A stretch of 64,000 bases of DNA, taken from the NCBI GenBank assembly GCA_027922465.2, contig BQMF02000023.1:1364001-1428000 (forward strand). The letters are read 5' to 3'. Numbering within the stretch: the stretch's first letter is position 1; each line of letters opens with the position of its first letter. This stretch comes from Turritopsis dohrnii (taxonomy: Eukaryota > Cnidaria > Hydrozoa > Anthoathecata > Oceaniidae). Made by a program: the position numbers and the translations under genes. The notes below the pieces were generated by a model. That model was given only the letters and a program-made list of their open reading frames with translations, did not search any database and was not told where the DNA came from. This document shows, one piece after another, positions 1 to 10,661 of the stretch.

Positions 1-1426
1 GCACTCTTCGTCGAATTCCAGTTCGAACAACAACTGACTAATTTTTATTTTAGCCATTCTGTTCTTTTTAGGAGGCAATTTTCTTAAAATGGGTATTAGA
101 CTTTTACAATAGTGTGTATCTTCACACTCAGGCTCAGGCTCCGATGATTTTTTTAATTCTTTCTCCATATCTGCCAACTGTTTCATTATCAACTCATCCG
201 AACTATCGTCGGACTTTCGTTTTCTGTTTGACGTTGCTACGTTTGGCTTCGGAATTACTATAGGTGATGATGGCGGTGTAAAAATATCCGGCTGAGTATA
301 CATTACTGGCAGGTTGCTTTCAGAAGGCCTGTTCGCTGTCTTTTCATGGAGAAAAGCCATCTGATCAAAGTATTTACACTTTGGTAGTGAGGAAGCAGCT
401 GCTCCAGACCGAGTCATCCTGGTACGCTTGTCCAAGCACTTCTTTAAATTATCCTTCAAGTTTTTTAATTGGCGCTGAAGGAAGTCAACTAAAATTTATA
501 CAGAAAGTATTATTAAAAACATTTACAAAGTAGGCCGTGCTCCACCTATAAAGAAATATATCACAATGTATATCGCATTGCGTCAGATATAGATATTTTT
601 TCGAATCGAGCTCGTAAAAGTTTTTCTTCTCGTGCTCTCCTGAAATATTTTCAAAGAAAGCCGACAGCCTTTGGGAATACTATCGTGACGTCTGAAAATG
701 TTCATTCATTTTTTCAAAAGTTATTGAAGTAACTTTTTTTCGTTGTGCAAGCAAACCAAAGCAAATTTATTTAATCGTAATGTTGAAACAATAGATTGCA
801 TTCAAACGTGTCGAAATATCATCTCAATTGTGAAATGCTGAACTAAATTTCTTTATAAAGATATCTATAACCTGAAATGTACAGGGGGGAGAGCACGTGG
901 CCTTCAACTCATACGTGACACTCAACTTACCATCTTTATTAAATGTTTTGGATATACACAACCAAGCATTAGTTTTGGATGTTCTGTCTTTGTAGGAAGG
1001 AGAATTCACATCCCACAAGCTCTTATATTTTCTCACCTAAAAAATTTAGATATAACGCTTTTATTCCACCACGTGTTAATTCTACTTATATATTAACAAA
1101 TAACTATAAAATACGAACCCAACTTTTTGTTTTATCAAATATAAAATTATTAACTGTACACTCACCTCTTCTATAAATATTTCCTTTTCAAATTCGATGA
1201 TATGACCGATTTCTGTTTCTTCTTGAATAATCACTCCTTCTTCTTCTTCCACAGGGCTGGCTAAACTTTCATGCAAAACGTCAGACTCTGACATATTGTT
1301 TTCATCGGGTATTGTCCAAACTGTGTCTGTTTGGTTTGCAGCATTCGCAGCAGCAAGCAAAACGCTCAACTGATCTGGACTGTGTTGCAGTTGTTGTATT
1401 AAATTTTGTACTAGTTGATCCGCCAT
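1..1426 (-). CDS. MADF-BESS domain DNA-binding protein, 3 exons, C-terminus off the window
   Basis: Three exons are read on the minus strand: 1426-1166, 1036-883 and 488-1. The first junction is GAG|gtgagt to ttttttag|GTGAGA in phase 0. The second is CCT|gtacat to tttag|TTGAC in phase 1, which keeps the frame open. Exon 1 gives an acidic, glutamine-rich N-terminus starting MADQLVQN. Exons 2-3 hold a MADF domain: LWDVNSPSYKDR, then NAWLCIS, then a basic SGAAAS...PKCKYFDQMAFL segment. MADF is a Myb/SANT-related DNA-binding fold. Near the left edge the residues CKSLIPILRKLPPKKN match a BESS protein-interaction motif, the usual C-terminal partner of MADF. A Lys/Arg-rich stretch (NRKRKSDDSSDE) between them may be a nuclear localisation signal. 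No stop is reached by base 1, so a few C-terminal residues are missing. It could be a host transcription factor or the DNA-binding partner protein of a Harbinger-type transposon; no transposase is visible beside it. Confidence 0.8.
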
Positions 1427-1505
1427 ATTAGAAACTTCTTGATAATTAAATAGATTTATTAAAAACTTCTTGCTAGCACGACGAGATGGAGCAATCTGAT
1501 TGGCT

Positions 1506-1640
1506 TGCGACTTTTTTCGCCACAAAAAGTAGAAATGAATCCTACTTTTTTTTTCGCTGAAGCGAATCGCTGACTTCAGCATGATATGACGCAATATCAC
1601 TACTGCGCATGCTTAGCGGCGAAAAAAGTCGCTTCGCGCG
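1506..1640. repeat. Inverted repeat upstream of the MADF-BESS gene
   Basis: The segment near 1506 (gcgacttttttcgcc) is the reverse complement of a segment near 1618 (ggcgaaaaaagtcgc), about 100 bp apart and directly upstream of the MADF-BESS start codon. It could be a small MITE or a transposon terminus. No target duplication was resolved. Confidence 0.4.
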
Positions 1641-1676
1641 AATAAATTCGCCTAGTGGAAAACCGGCTTAAAGCGA

Positions 1677-2340
1677 CTAGAATCCCGTGTAAGAATTTTT
1701 TTCAGATTTTATGGACGTGAACTGAACAGAGAGAGAGGCGTAGTATAATGAATTTAAGTATAAAAAAGTTCCTGAATTGTTTGGAATGTAGAATGTTTAG
1801 AATATAATATCCCGTGTAGAACATTTTTACGGTTTTTAATTCATCAAAAATGAAAATACGCGGTTGCGCAATCGCTTTTTTCACTCTGGAAAATAAATTG
1901 TATCGACTGAAGATGCAATGCAATGGTTCCCCGTGATAAAAATATCTAACGTCAATATGGAAAAACACTGCTTACCCTTTTAATTAAAGGTATTCCAGCT
2001 AAAGCATTTTTAGTTTATTATCAACACTGGAGTTATGAACAGAAAAACTTTTTAATCGGAAGATCTGAAACACATCAAAATATTCATAATACATCTTTCA
2101 AGATACGATATATGCAGAAGTAAAATTAAAATCGCTGTAACTGTTCAAGGAATCCTTACCCCAACATAAATTAAAGCCAAATGCGTAACTCAAAATATGA
2201 ATTGTAAACAATTTCATACCTTCTAGCGATTTTCTTTGCACAAACCCAGAACGTCATGATTTAAAACCATGATATTCATTTCTTCGACCATTTATATATT
2301 GTTTTTATATGTCTGTCCCAAAGGAAAAGTAATTTAATGG
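1677..2340 (-). mobile_element. Helitron-type 3' end and adjoining non-autonomous repeat
   Basis: On the minus strand the sequence ends ...cttacacgggattCTAG and is followed by T, matching the Helitron 3' rule (CTRR, insertion before T) with an AT-rich stem just inside. About 600 bp inward (gaactgaacagagag, then aacactggagttatgaacag, then aaaaccatgatattcattt) is repeated around 53440-54080, and in part at 33089-33640. No coding region is present, so this is probably a non-autonomous copy. The far (5') limit was not determined; 2340 is where recognisable similarity ends. Confidence 0.55.
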
Positions 2341-2716
2341 ATTGAGTATCAAAGACGGGTATCTGTTATGTGTATATATACTACTTAAGGACTAGCCTAC
2401 AAGAAAACAAGAACATTACATATGCACAGAACTTGTACACGGAGAACACACAAAGGGACAAACAAACAATAAACGAACACGCGAAATATTTGTTGTGTTT
2501 TTCGGGGTTTTTTGCATCCAAGTAGCATAACGTCCGTAAGTGTCCATTAACTTGCATAGTCCTGAAGCCACACTGGTAGGGGCTTTGTCCTCAATGATGG
2601 GTGCGGTCGTGGAGTCGTAGATGATGGTCTTTCTGTGGTGTTCCTCGGTGCATCTTCAGTGGTGGAATGGGAAGTGATTGGTGTTGGGAGTACTGTGTCT
2701 GTGTGTACAGTTGGCA
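2341..2716. other. Non-coding stretch at the 3' side of the Gypsy pol, possible LTR
   Basis: No ORF of note. It lies immediately 3' (in element orientation) of the Gypsy integrase C-terminus and could contain a decayed LTR, but no LTR pair or TG...CA ends could be confirmed because the element's 5' half is absent. Confidence 0.3.
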
Positions 2717-5462
2717 TCACTTCTGTGTAGGCTTCATGGTTTCATGGTCACTAGGATCCCACTTCAGTGTGTGTCTTGTTGTCTCCAGCATCTCTGAGTA
2801 GTTGGGCTTGTCATTGCTGTGGAAGATCTTGAACTTTTGTGTGTCACGTCTTAGTGTCTTCCCTGCTCTTTCCGCTGTAATCTGGTGTCCCGACACATTT
2901 GTGACTGTATGGTCGTGGGTTGTATGGAAGTTTCGATTTGGTGGCGTTTTGTCGTAGTAGGACTTTGTCAGAGATGTGGATGGCATGTGGCCTCATGTTA
3001 GCCTTTCTGTCTTTGATTTCTTTCTGCTTCTGTTTCTCTTCTGTGTCGTTTTGGCGCGCTTGCTGAACCTCATCTCTAACATCTGGTGTCGGAAGACCAA
3101 AAAAGCAATTCGGCATATGTTCATGAATGCTTCCGCGAGACCATTCGCTTCAGGGTCTTCCGCACTGTAAACCGGTTGGTGGTCATTTGGTGGTCATTTG
3201 AAGTACTTCTGATGGAAATGGTGCTCTTTTCCGTTAAATGGTGGACCATTGTCTGTTTTCAGTTTCTTGCAACAGCTGTGCCGGGCGAAAACACTGTCAA
3301 AGGCTTCAATGTTTTCCTCAGGTCCTGTGCCTCTCACAACTGCTACCTCAGTGTAGCGTGACAATTCATTGATCACAACCAAAAGAAAGTTACCATCGGA
3401 CGTGGGACCCCAGTGGTCAGCTGCAAGGTTTGTCCATAGTTCGTCAGGTGCAGTAGAAGGCTGTAGGGGATCTCTGAATTTCGTCACCTAGGCCACTTGG
3501 CATGCTAGGCAGCTTTGTGTGATTTTGCTTATTTCTTTGTTCATCTTGGGGTACCACAGTCTGGTTCTGACGAAACGCTTCATCCCGTTCTCTCCAGGAT
3601 GGCCTTCATGAGCTATGTGTAATAGCTGTCTTCGTATATTCACACCACCTGGTTTCTTAGGGACATCGGGTGGGACAATCTTGTCACCCCTCAATACCAG
3701 GCCATCCGCAACAGAAAGCTCTTGGAAGATTTTCTTGTTAATGTCGCTGCTTTTCGGTGGTTCTTTTTCTCCAAGGTTGATGGCCATTATCAATTGTTGG
3801 TATCCATCGTCGTTTGCCGCTGCCTGGACCAGCAGTTCGATTGTCAATACGTTTGGGGAACTGCCTAGGTTTATCATCTTGTGAATGTAGATTTCGTCAC
3901 CCACATTGAGTCGCGATTGGTCCTCTTGTGAAAGATGGTCTATCGGATTGGCGTGTCTGCTGCCATAGTCACATGGCATATTGTTTCCTTTCAAATATTT
4001 CATGCGGAACTGCAAATCTTGAATTTTGTTCCTGTGATTTTCTATTCTTTTGGACATGGGTTTGTTATTGTTGTTGTAAATTGTTAACAACGGTTCATGA
4101 TTGATCCAGTTGGTATATGCCAGTCCTACTAGGTAGTATCTAAACTGCTCGGCACCCCATGACAGTGCCATGCTTTCCCTTTCGATTGGGCTGTATCGTC
4201 TTTCGGAGGGTGTGAGCGCTCTACTTAGATGGTCAATGGGCACCCACGTGTCTTTCCCATGTTGGTGATGACCTGTTTCCTGGTAAATGCTGTAAATGCT
4301 GTATACTGTGTTCAGACGCATCTGACACTACATTTGTGGGTCTTCCACGTATGTATGGTTGGAGTGTGGCTGGATCATCTAGGACTTGCATGAGTAGTAG
4401 ATATGCTTCCTCCTCTTTCTTTTCCCACTTGAAGCGGTGGTTTTTCAATAGGTTTCAAAGTGGTGCTGTTGTCTCTTCATATGTGAGGCTGGAGTTGTTG
4501 TCAAAGGTGAACTTTGCGTTGAACTGGCATGCCATCAGTAATGATCTCACTTCCTCGGTATTGTTTTGTCGTCCTGCTTCTTTGATATCAGTAATGTTGC
4601 CTCTGTCCGCTGTCACCCCATTAGAGTGGAATTCCCTTCCGAACCAGTTGATGTGTGTCAGTCCAAATGTCGATTTGGACGGCTTTAACACAATTCCCAT
4701 TTCCGCATACCTCTGGAGCATGGATTCGAGGTTCTTGTAGTGTTCCTGGTAGTCGTTGCCGTACACGAGAATGTTGTCGTGGAGATTCGTAACTTCACGT
4801 AGGCCTGCTAGTGTTTTTCTGAGCTCACTATGGAAAATTCCACCCGAATTACAGTCTCTCCATGCGGTGAAGTCCTTCATGCGTCTGGAACACACTTTTG
4901 TTCTTTGATTCATCTAGCTTGAGCTGGAAAACCCAGTCCATGTCCACTTCGCTGAAGATTTTTGCCTCTTTCAGATTGTGGCGAATCTCCTGTGGTGTCT
5001 GTACATGGAACTTGGTCTTTTTCATGCCGTCTGTTATCACGACGTTCATCACGCAGTCATAGTTTCCCCTTGGATCTACATCAGTAACAACACCTTCCTT
5101 TCGCAAAAAGTCTAGCAATTTGCTCACTTCAACTTCATAGTGTACCGGCACATTTCTGAATTTTGGTTCCTTGGGTATGAATTGTGGTGTGTACTCAAGA
5201 TGTACTGGAGGGACTTTCATGCATCCCACTTTTTCGTCATCAAAGACTAGACCTTTAAATCTGTTGAGAAGTTTCCGTAGCCTTTCTGTCTCTTTTTCTG
5301 TTTGGTCCGAATCAGTACTGGAAGGACGGGTATCAACATGTACCTTCAGTTCCTCTCGTATCAGTTGAGTTATTCTTTTGATGCAACCGGGTGCCACTGG
5401 TTTCTTTCCTGCCGGGTCAAAGGTGATGAAGCCAAGTCGTTCTGCATCAATATCGCCAAGGA
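2717..5462 (-). pseudogene. Ty3/Gypsy pol remnant: RT, RNase H, integrase
   Basis: Several overlapping minus-strand frames give one pol protein in order. The start of RT is at about 5450-4850, with VHLEYTPQFIPKEPKFRNVP. RT continues at 4913-4455, including NLHDNILVYG, KPSKSTFG and HINWFGREF. RNase H is at about 4448-3900, with ALTPSERRYSPIERE. The integrase zinc region and core follow at about 3620-3194, with HEGHPGENGMKRF, CLACQVA, WGPTSDGN and TDNGPPFNGK. The C-terminal tail at 3116-2717 has GHQITAERAGKTLRRD. The residues and order match the K02A2.6-type Gypsy group. At least five frameshifts or stops break it, and the RT box reads HDN where two adjacent Asp are expected, so it is inactive. 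Its protease continues at 7668-7829 beyond an insertion. Confidence 0.9.
5449..5462. repeat. Target-site duplication, left copy (partner 7668-7681)
   Basis: The 14-mer aatatcgccaagga occurs here and at 7668-7681, exactly flanking the 2.2 kb insertion in the Gypsy protease. It encodes the LLGDI segment of the Gypsy frame on the minus strand. Rejoining at this point restores a continuous protease reading across the insertion. Confidence 0.85.
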
Positions 5463-6357
5463 CTTCTTCACAACGAAAAGCAAATGATATCGCTCAATCT
5501 GATGGTGATTCAATATGGTTATCCTCTCTCCCATTAAAACCAGATAATTTTGAACTCACCAAAAGAGAGTTCCACAATGATATTTATCTACGCTATGGCT
5601 GGACACCCCAAAATATACCAAATGAATGTCTATGTGGTGGACGATATAGTGTCGACCATGCACTCATATGCAAGGTTGGTGGCTTTATCACATTACACCA
5701 CAACGAACTGCGGGATGTAACAGCTAATTTATTATCAACCGTCTGCAAATACGTTTGTAAAGAACCAGTACTTAGAAACGGAGAAGATGAAGAAAGAGCT
5801 GATGTTAGTGTGAGAGGATTTAGGCAGAGGCTGCTAAGAGCATTTGTAGACGTAAAGATTTTCTATCCATTCGTTCAGTTGCCAAAACCAATTCATTGTC
5901 ACTACTTTCAACTCCATGGAACAAGAAAAGAAGAGAAAGTACAATGTTCGTGTAATTGAGAAAGAACACGGTTCTTTCACCCCGTTAATTTTTTCAAGAA
6001 ATGGAGGCATGGCCCGAGAGAGTAAAATATTTTATGCATGTCTTGCGAAACTGATATCGGAAAAATACGATCAAAGATTTTCGGAAGGAATGGCATGAGT
6101 CAAGAGAAAAATATGTTTTGCTTTGTTAAGAACTTTTATTATATGTATAAGAGAAACAAGATCACAAAAATATGAAGTCCCTGTCAGCGAGTTAAAAGAC
6201 ATTTCTTTATTGAACAATGAAGTAAAAATTGAACAGTAAATTATTATATTTGTTATATTATTATATTTTTATTATATTTTTGTATTATATCAATTTCCAA
6301 CTGATTGTAATCATGGTAGAGTGACGTAGAGAAATATATCTTTAAAAAAAATACCAC
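5463..6357 (+). pseudogene. 5'-truncated LINE: CCHC and restriction-like endonuclease C-terminus
   Basis: Plus-strand frames 5480-5956 and 5916-6098 overlap through one frameshift. They read FHNDIYLRYGW, then a CLCGG-x5-DHALICK zinc-knuckle-like motif, then GGFITLHHNELRD, then ADVSVRGF...AFVDVKIF, and end with HGSFTPLIFSRNGGM and a stop at 6098. A Cys/His knuckle followed by RHN-like and D...DxK residues is the layout of the C-terminal restriction-like endonuclease of REL-type LINEs (R2/R4/NeSL relatives). That family assignment is inference, but the motif order is visible. The AT-rich 3' UTR runs to an A-rich tract at about 6343. 5' truncation, an A-rich 3' side and the 14-bp target duplication all fit target-primed reverse transcription. 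Confidence 0.7.
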
Positions 6358-7661
6358 AGTGGCTATTCATACGTGACCGTATTTCAACTTATATTTTCTA
6401 TTCGTACGTGAAAATCACGTACTGTCAAAAATATTTTCTATTCATATGTGAAACGTTTTCATTATAGTTTTTCTTTCATTATCTTTCATTTTTTCAGGTG
6501 ATAAGTAACTTTGACATTATGTTACCTTACTGTACGAATGCTTCGAATGCTTGCTCTTCATGTACGTTCATATATACTTTTGCAGTTTCTTCTTGAATTG
6601 TGAAGAAGTCAGTAAAAGCAAAACTTATAGGTCTTATTTGTTGATCGTTACAAGAGAGATTCAAAGAAATTACGCGAAGAAAAAGTTTTTAAATGTTTTC
6701 AATTTTTTTTGACGTGATTATGTTCATCGTGGATATTTTTGCTGAATAGTTTCTGACCATCAGGTGTAGTTCGTACTTTACTTTTAATATTAGTGTGTGT
6801 TTGTATTTCGAGCTACTACGGTCGAGCCCAAATGACTTCTCAATAAAAGGCGCACATCTTCAAGAGTAAAAAAGCCTCCCTCAATTACAAGCTGTACTTT
6901 AGAGGCAGAACATAGATGTTCACAAATATAAGTGTTAGTATGTTCTTTTGTTTCACAAGCAGCTATATTACAAGCAACCGTATGAAGATTTGCACAATCT
7001 TCATTTTTTTTCAATGACTTATACCCATGAAAATGTAAACCAGCCCTAAAGATTCAAATGTTTTGCTAATCGTTAACGTTACACGATGTAGAAAAGAATA
7101 TCTTTTAATTTACACACAGCATTGGGGAATTGAAAGCTTTAAGGACTATATTCATATGAAGACGGGCTCCTATCCTGCTTGACCGGGCTGACTCGTTAGG
7201 ATCGTGCTATTTAATAAGAAATGTATATAAAAATAACATTTGTTCATATAACAAGCTCTAAATTAAGCCCGATTAAAATCAATTAAATTTCTTTTAAAGT
7301 GTTAGTTCGATAAACACAAAATATAATAGATTCATCATCCACCTGTTGGAGCTTCAGAAAATTGAGATTTAATGAAAATTAAATTTAAAATTTAAAGTTT
7401 AAAATCTTAAAAACATCAATAATATGCTTGTGAGCCGAAATTGCAGCTTGAAGTTCTTCAAGGTTGTTAAATGTTTTTTCTATTTCCATGTTTTTCTGTC
7501 ATAGAACTCTCTGTCACACTCTATCTGCGCGCTTTGAACAACACGTGTGAACAACACGTGCGTCTCAATTCAGTTATTTATCGGAAAACCGGGAATCATG
7601 TGATTTTCACGTACGAATAGAAAATATAAGTTGAAATACGGTCACGTATGAATAGCCACTG
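6358..7661. mobile_element. DNA transposon or large MITE with perfect 62-bp terminal inverted repeats
   Basis: Bases 6358-6419 and the reverse complement of 7600-7661 are identical, starting CAGTGGCTATTCATACGTGA. Subterminal copies of the TATTCATATGTGAAACG type lie just inside the left end. The 1.3 kb element sits in the 3' part of the LINE that interrupts the Gypsy pol. It holds a 74-codon minus-strand ORF (6790-7014) with several Cys residues but no recognised domain, so it is probably non-autonomous. CAGTG ends recall hAT elements, but no clean 8-bp duplication is visible: the flanks are aaatacca and cgaaaaaa. Confidence 0.8.
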
Positions 7662-7667
7662 CGAAAA

Positions 7668-7829
7668 AATATCGCCAAGGAGAGTTTCTGGATTGCAGCC
7701 ATCAACGACGTATACTTTGTTCTCTACGCAGGTACCGTTAGAGTTTTCAATAGTAGTGTTGATCATGCCAAGGACATGAAAAGTGTCTGATGCTCCCCAG
7801 GCTCTGAGTTTCACATGTAAATTCAACAC
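7668..7829 (-). pseudogene. Ty3/Gypsy protease fragment, upstream part of the interrupted pol
   Basis: The minus-strand frame gives LRAWGASDTFHVLGMINTT, then NKVYVVDGCNPETLLGD, the second half of a Gypsy aspartic protease ending in the LLG motif. After the 14-bp duplication it connects to the frame at 5462 (DAERLGFITFDPAG). The catalytic DTG region and gag are not found upstream, so the element lacks its 5' part beyond about 7840. Confidence 0.8.
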
Positions 7830-7839
7830 GAAAGAAACA

Positions 7840-8235
7840 CAGTTGGAAGGTATTTATTATTCAATGTTATTCAATGTTTGCTTTTGGTTTCTGTATTATG
7901 TATTGCTTTTTTTACACTAAAGATACTTCTATTCTGCGTATACAATACATACTTCTTTGTTGTATTGCCATTTGTTTCTGCATTAAATTTTCTGTATGTA
8001 AAAACATGATTTTGGTCTGAAATAGAGCATTTTAAATGTTCTAATGTTTGTTTATAATTCGCGTCTCCAGGGTAAAAATTTTCATTGTGATTAGGTAAAT
8101 AGTTGCTAAATATTTAATTGACTAATCCTCTCTCTCGGTTCAACTCACATTGACTAAAACTAGTAAAAATTATTACCATTTATATTAGATACTCTACAAC
8201 ATGGGCAAACTTATCATTGCCAGTTCTTCATTTTA
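7840..8235. other. AT-rich non-coding stretch
   Basis: No ORF or repeat of note was recognised between the Gypsy protease fragment and the next Helitron-type repeat. Confidence 0.4.
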
Positions 8236-8733
8236 TTTTTCGTGAACTGGACGCATGCTGAACATGGGTTGATGTTAGATTTTTCCTCACAGGGAACCAT
8301 TGTATTGCATCTTCAATCAATACAATATATTTTACAGAGTGAAAAAAGCCACACGCAGTGCGTGTTTTTATTTTTGATGGGTTTAAGATCTTCCAAGTAA
8401 AACTACTGTTTTGCGCTCCTATATTTAAAGTTTAAAGTACTTACAGCACTGATACCCTTCTTTCTTTCTTTTTAAATGAGTTGCTCCTTGCAAGGCCGAA
8501 GCCACTACTAGGCAGAAAGCTACAAGATGAGAAAAGGAAGAAGAGTTATATAAAGACAGAGCAAGGTGGCCGTTAACCTTGGATTTAGCAGGAAAACAAC
8601 TATAAGGGAGGAAGTCATGTGGGAGTTCATCATGATGTGAGTTCATCATGATGTGATTTAATTTTTCGACACTAGGTTTGAGACGTCACTTTCAGAATTA
8701 AAAGTCATAAAAAATTTTTACACGGGATACTAG
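8236..8733 (+). mobile_element. Helitron-type 3' end with partial internal repeat
   Basis: It ends on the plus strand with acacgggatactag followed by T at 8734, the CTRR/T Helitron rule. Upstream, tttttcgtgaactggacgcatg (8236-) and gacgtcactttcagaatt match the terminal region of Helitron A (23985- and 24559-24609). It has no helicase. The short minus-strand ORF at 8425-8649 shows no domain and is not called. Confidence 0.55.
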
Positions 8734-8951
8734 TCTAATTCTTAATATTATGATCGCATGTTATAAGTGATACTATGATTATATACTGCTGAGTTTCCTT
8801 CCTCACTACTTAGTGCTGATTTTTTGTCATGTCTTATTATATTGGTCAGGAGATATGGGAGCACTGCTACCTCCAAGCCAAGAAGGGCCTATTTTATATT
8901 TTACATTATGTTAGTTTTTGTATCTGTATCAATTTAGATGAGTTTTCAATG
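8734..8951. other. Non-coding spacer
   Basis: Nothing recognised. Confidence 0.3.
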
Positions 8952-9461
8952 TTACTTTTTTTTATAACCTGTCCAAACTAGAAGCTTAATATCAATATAT
9001 AAGGTTTGCGGGAGTGGGTGCATGGAATCACCCGTTTCCCAGTGAAAATTGAAATGCGTGAAAGCCGGATATTCATTCAACAAATTCTGAGGAGCAAGTT
9101 GAATGCATGAATTCGCATCCATAACTGAAAGAATATCTGTAATTTTTGTTAGTTTTCTTGAAACTAATGCAATGTATCCTATCAATGTAATATACATTTT
9201 AGTTATATTGCGATTCAAAGACCTTATTAATGTCGAAATACCAAACTGTGCTCCCTTGCCTCGTTTTGATGTGGTAATTTGATGAAAATTATCAGAAATT
9301 GGCCCATAGCAAATTTCTGTTATGAGGAACTTAATATCAAGTAGTGTCACATTATAAAAAACCAAAACAAGGTCGGGTTTGATAGTCTGATAACGTGTAT
9401 TCAAGGATTTGATTTTGTCAATGTGGGATGTAGATAGAAAAGAGAATGCGGAATCAATCAT
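8952..9461 (-). CDS. Hypothetical protein, unrecognised
   Basis: A 169-codon minus-strand ORF starting MIDSAFSFLSTS. It has a hydrophobic beta-rich centre (KPDLVLVFYNVTLLDIKFL, then EICYGP) and a basic TTSKRGKG loop. The KPD...LxIxFLxxEI pattern faintly recalls PD-(D/E)XK nuclease folds, but the key Lys is not evident, so this is only a hint. It may be one exon of a longer minus-strand gene together with the ORF at 9670-9960. No family was recognised, and it could be a relic or a chance ORF. Confidence 0.3.
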   Translation of the reverse strand: MIDSAFSFLSTSHIDKIKSLNTRYQTIKPDLVLVFYNVTLLDIKFLITEICYGPISDNFHQITTSKRGKGAQFGISTLIRSLNRNITKMYITLIGYIALVSRKLTKITDILSVMDANSCIQLAPQNLLNEYPAFTHFNFHWETGDSMHPLPQTLYIDIKLLVWTGYKKK

Positions 9462-9669
9462 TTCCAGTTCTTTTATGCATATGCAGATTCAAAAAAAAAT
9501 CTGACCTCATAGTGGCAAAAAGAGCATGAATAAAAATGATCTATTATAAAAAAAAATGGCTTTTTCGAATGCATAAAGAAAGACATCTTTAAAACTTTGC
9601 CCAAATGTTCAGATAACTTATGTCAATCAACAAAATTCAATTTATATACATAAAACATTCTTGAATTGG

Positions 9670-9960
9670 TCACATGTTCCTTTCAAATGAACGAAAACCA
9701 GTTTGAATCAATGTTTCCTGACCACGTATGCTGGAAATGCCCAACACGTCACATTTCTTACTCCTGTCTTGGTTCAGCAGTTCCATTGTTTCAAGTACAC
9801 CAGATATTCCACGACTATAGTGATTCGTCTCAATTTGTAAATTGATATCAATTAACTCTTGATAATGCGTTACATGTTTTTCTTTTATAAGCATAACACT
9901 TATAAGCATATACCGGCTCAGATTTGCTGATTTTTCAAGCATAATATAAGCGTATAGCAA
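9670..9960 (-). CDS. Hypothetical protein, unrecognised, possible upstream exon of 8952-9461
   Basis: A 96-codon ORF on the same strand as 8952-9461 and 208 bp upstream of it. It is polar and helix-prone (HYQELIDINLQIETNHYSRG, then VLETMELLNQDRSKKCDVL). The composition looks like real coding sequence, but I recognise no domain. The gap contains several stops and A-runs, so an intron or decay would be needed to join the two. Confidence 0.25.
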   Translation of the reverse strand: MLYAYIMLEKSANLSRYMLISVMLIKEKHVTHYQELIDINLQIETNHYSRGISGVLETMELLNQDRSKKCDVLGISSIRGQETLIQTGFRSFERNM

Positions 9961-10430
9961 GCCTGAAATATATTGCTAAAGTAGTCTAAATATGCGGTCA
10001 AATGACTACACGTAGTATATAATATAGTAATTCAGTTTTCCAATACGAACTTTTTACAAACCTCGGTTTTGAGGATAGGTAGGCAATGTATATAACTTGC
10101 TTTTTATTTTCATAGATAAATGTACCTTATGTATACATCATGTTGTGTTTCAAAAGAGTTTAAAGTTTCTGATTTTCAATAAAATCTCACCTCTGCACTG
10201 TTTCCCAAACCTTAGCTCACCTAGAAAAAGTAGAAAATTTAAGCATATCATAAGCATATGCTAAACCTTGATTCATTGAGGTCTTAAGCATATACGAGCC
10301 TGACCAAGGGGCAGACACTTGCTTATAAAAAAACAACAACATGTAAACACCTGAAATAGTAAAACTAACAGACAAATTATTAAGAACATAAATTTCCCAT
10401 TCACGATACTAAGCTAATTCATTAAATATA
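9961..10430. other. AT-rich non-coding stretch upstream of the Penelope-like element
   Basis: It contains scattered short repeats of the ataagcatatac type (9898, 10236, 10290) but no gene was recognised. Confidence 0.35.
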
Positions 10431-10440
10431 TATATGAAAT

Positions 10441-10661
10441 AAATATAAAACGTTGAAGTCAGCGGTAATTTGTGTTTGCAAAATATAGAGAAAACATAGA
10501 AAACACAGATATAATCTATCACAATATTTCGACCAACTATGTGTCTTTATCAAGTGTACATTGCTTCTACTGACAAGGAAATTTATATGGTTCAACAAAA
10601 AATTCTAAAAAAGTGACAATTAACAAGGGGGTTAAAAAACTATAGAGACAAATAGAAGAAA
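10441..10661 (-). repeat. Penelope pLTR, 3' copy
   Basis: Near-identical to 14119-14339 (one G/A difference noticed near 10573). Together with its continuation to 10862 it is repeated in inverted orientation at 14337-14718. Confidence 0.85.
10505..10556 (-). ncRNA. Candidate degenerate hammerhead-type motif in the pLTR
   Basis: The minus strand reads cttGATaAAGAC, a short loop, then GGTCGAAAT. This is the order of a hammerhead core (CUGANGA, stem II, GAAA) known from Penelope pLTRs. The first box is off-consensus (GATAAA for GATGA), so cleavage activity is doubtful. The same motif occurs at 14187-14236 (-) and 14649-14677 (+). Confidence 0.3.

Noticed and set aside
5378..5480. Start of the plus-strand LINE ORF at 5378 (MMQPGATGF...)
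   Set aside because: Bases up to 5462 are Gypsy sequence read in antisense; the LINE part begins only after the target duplication.
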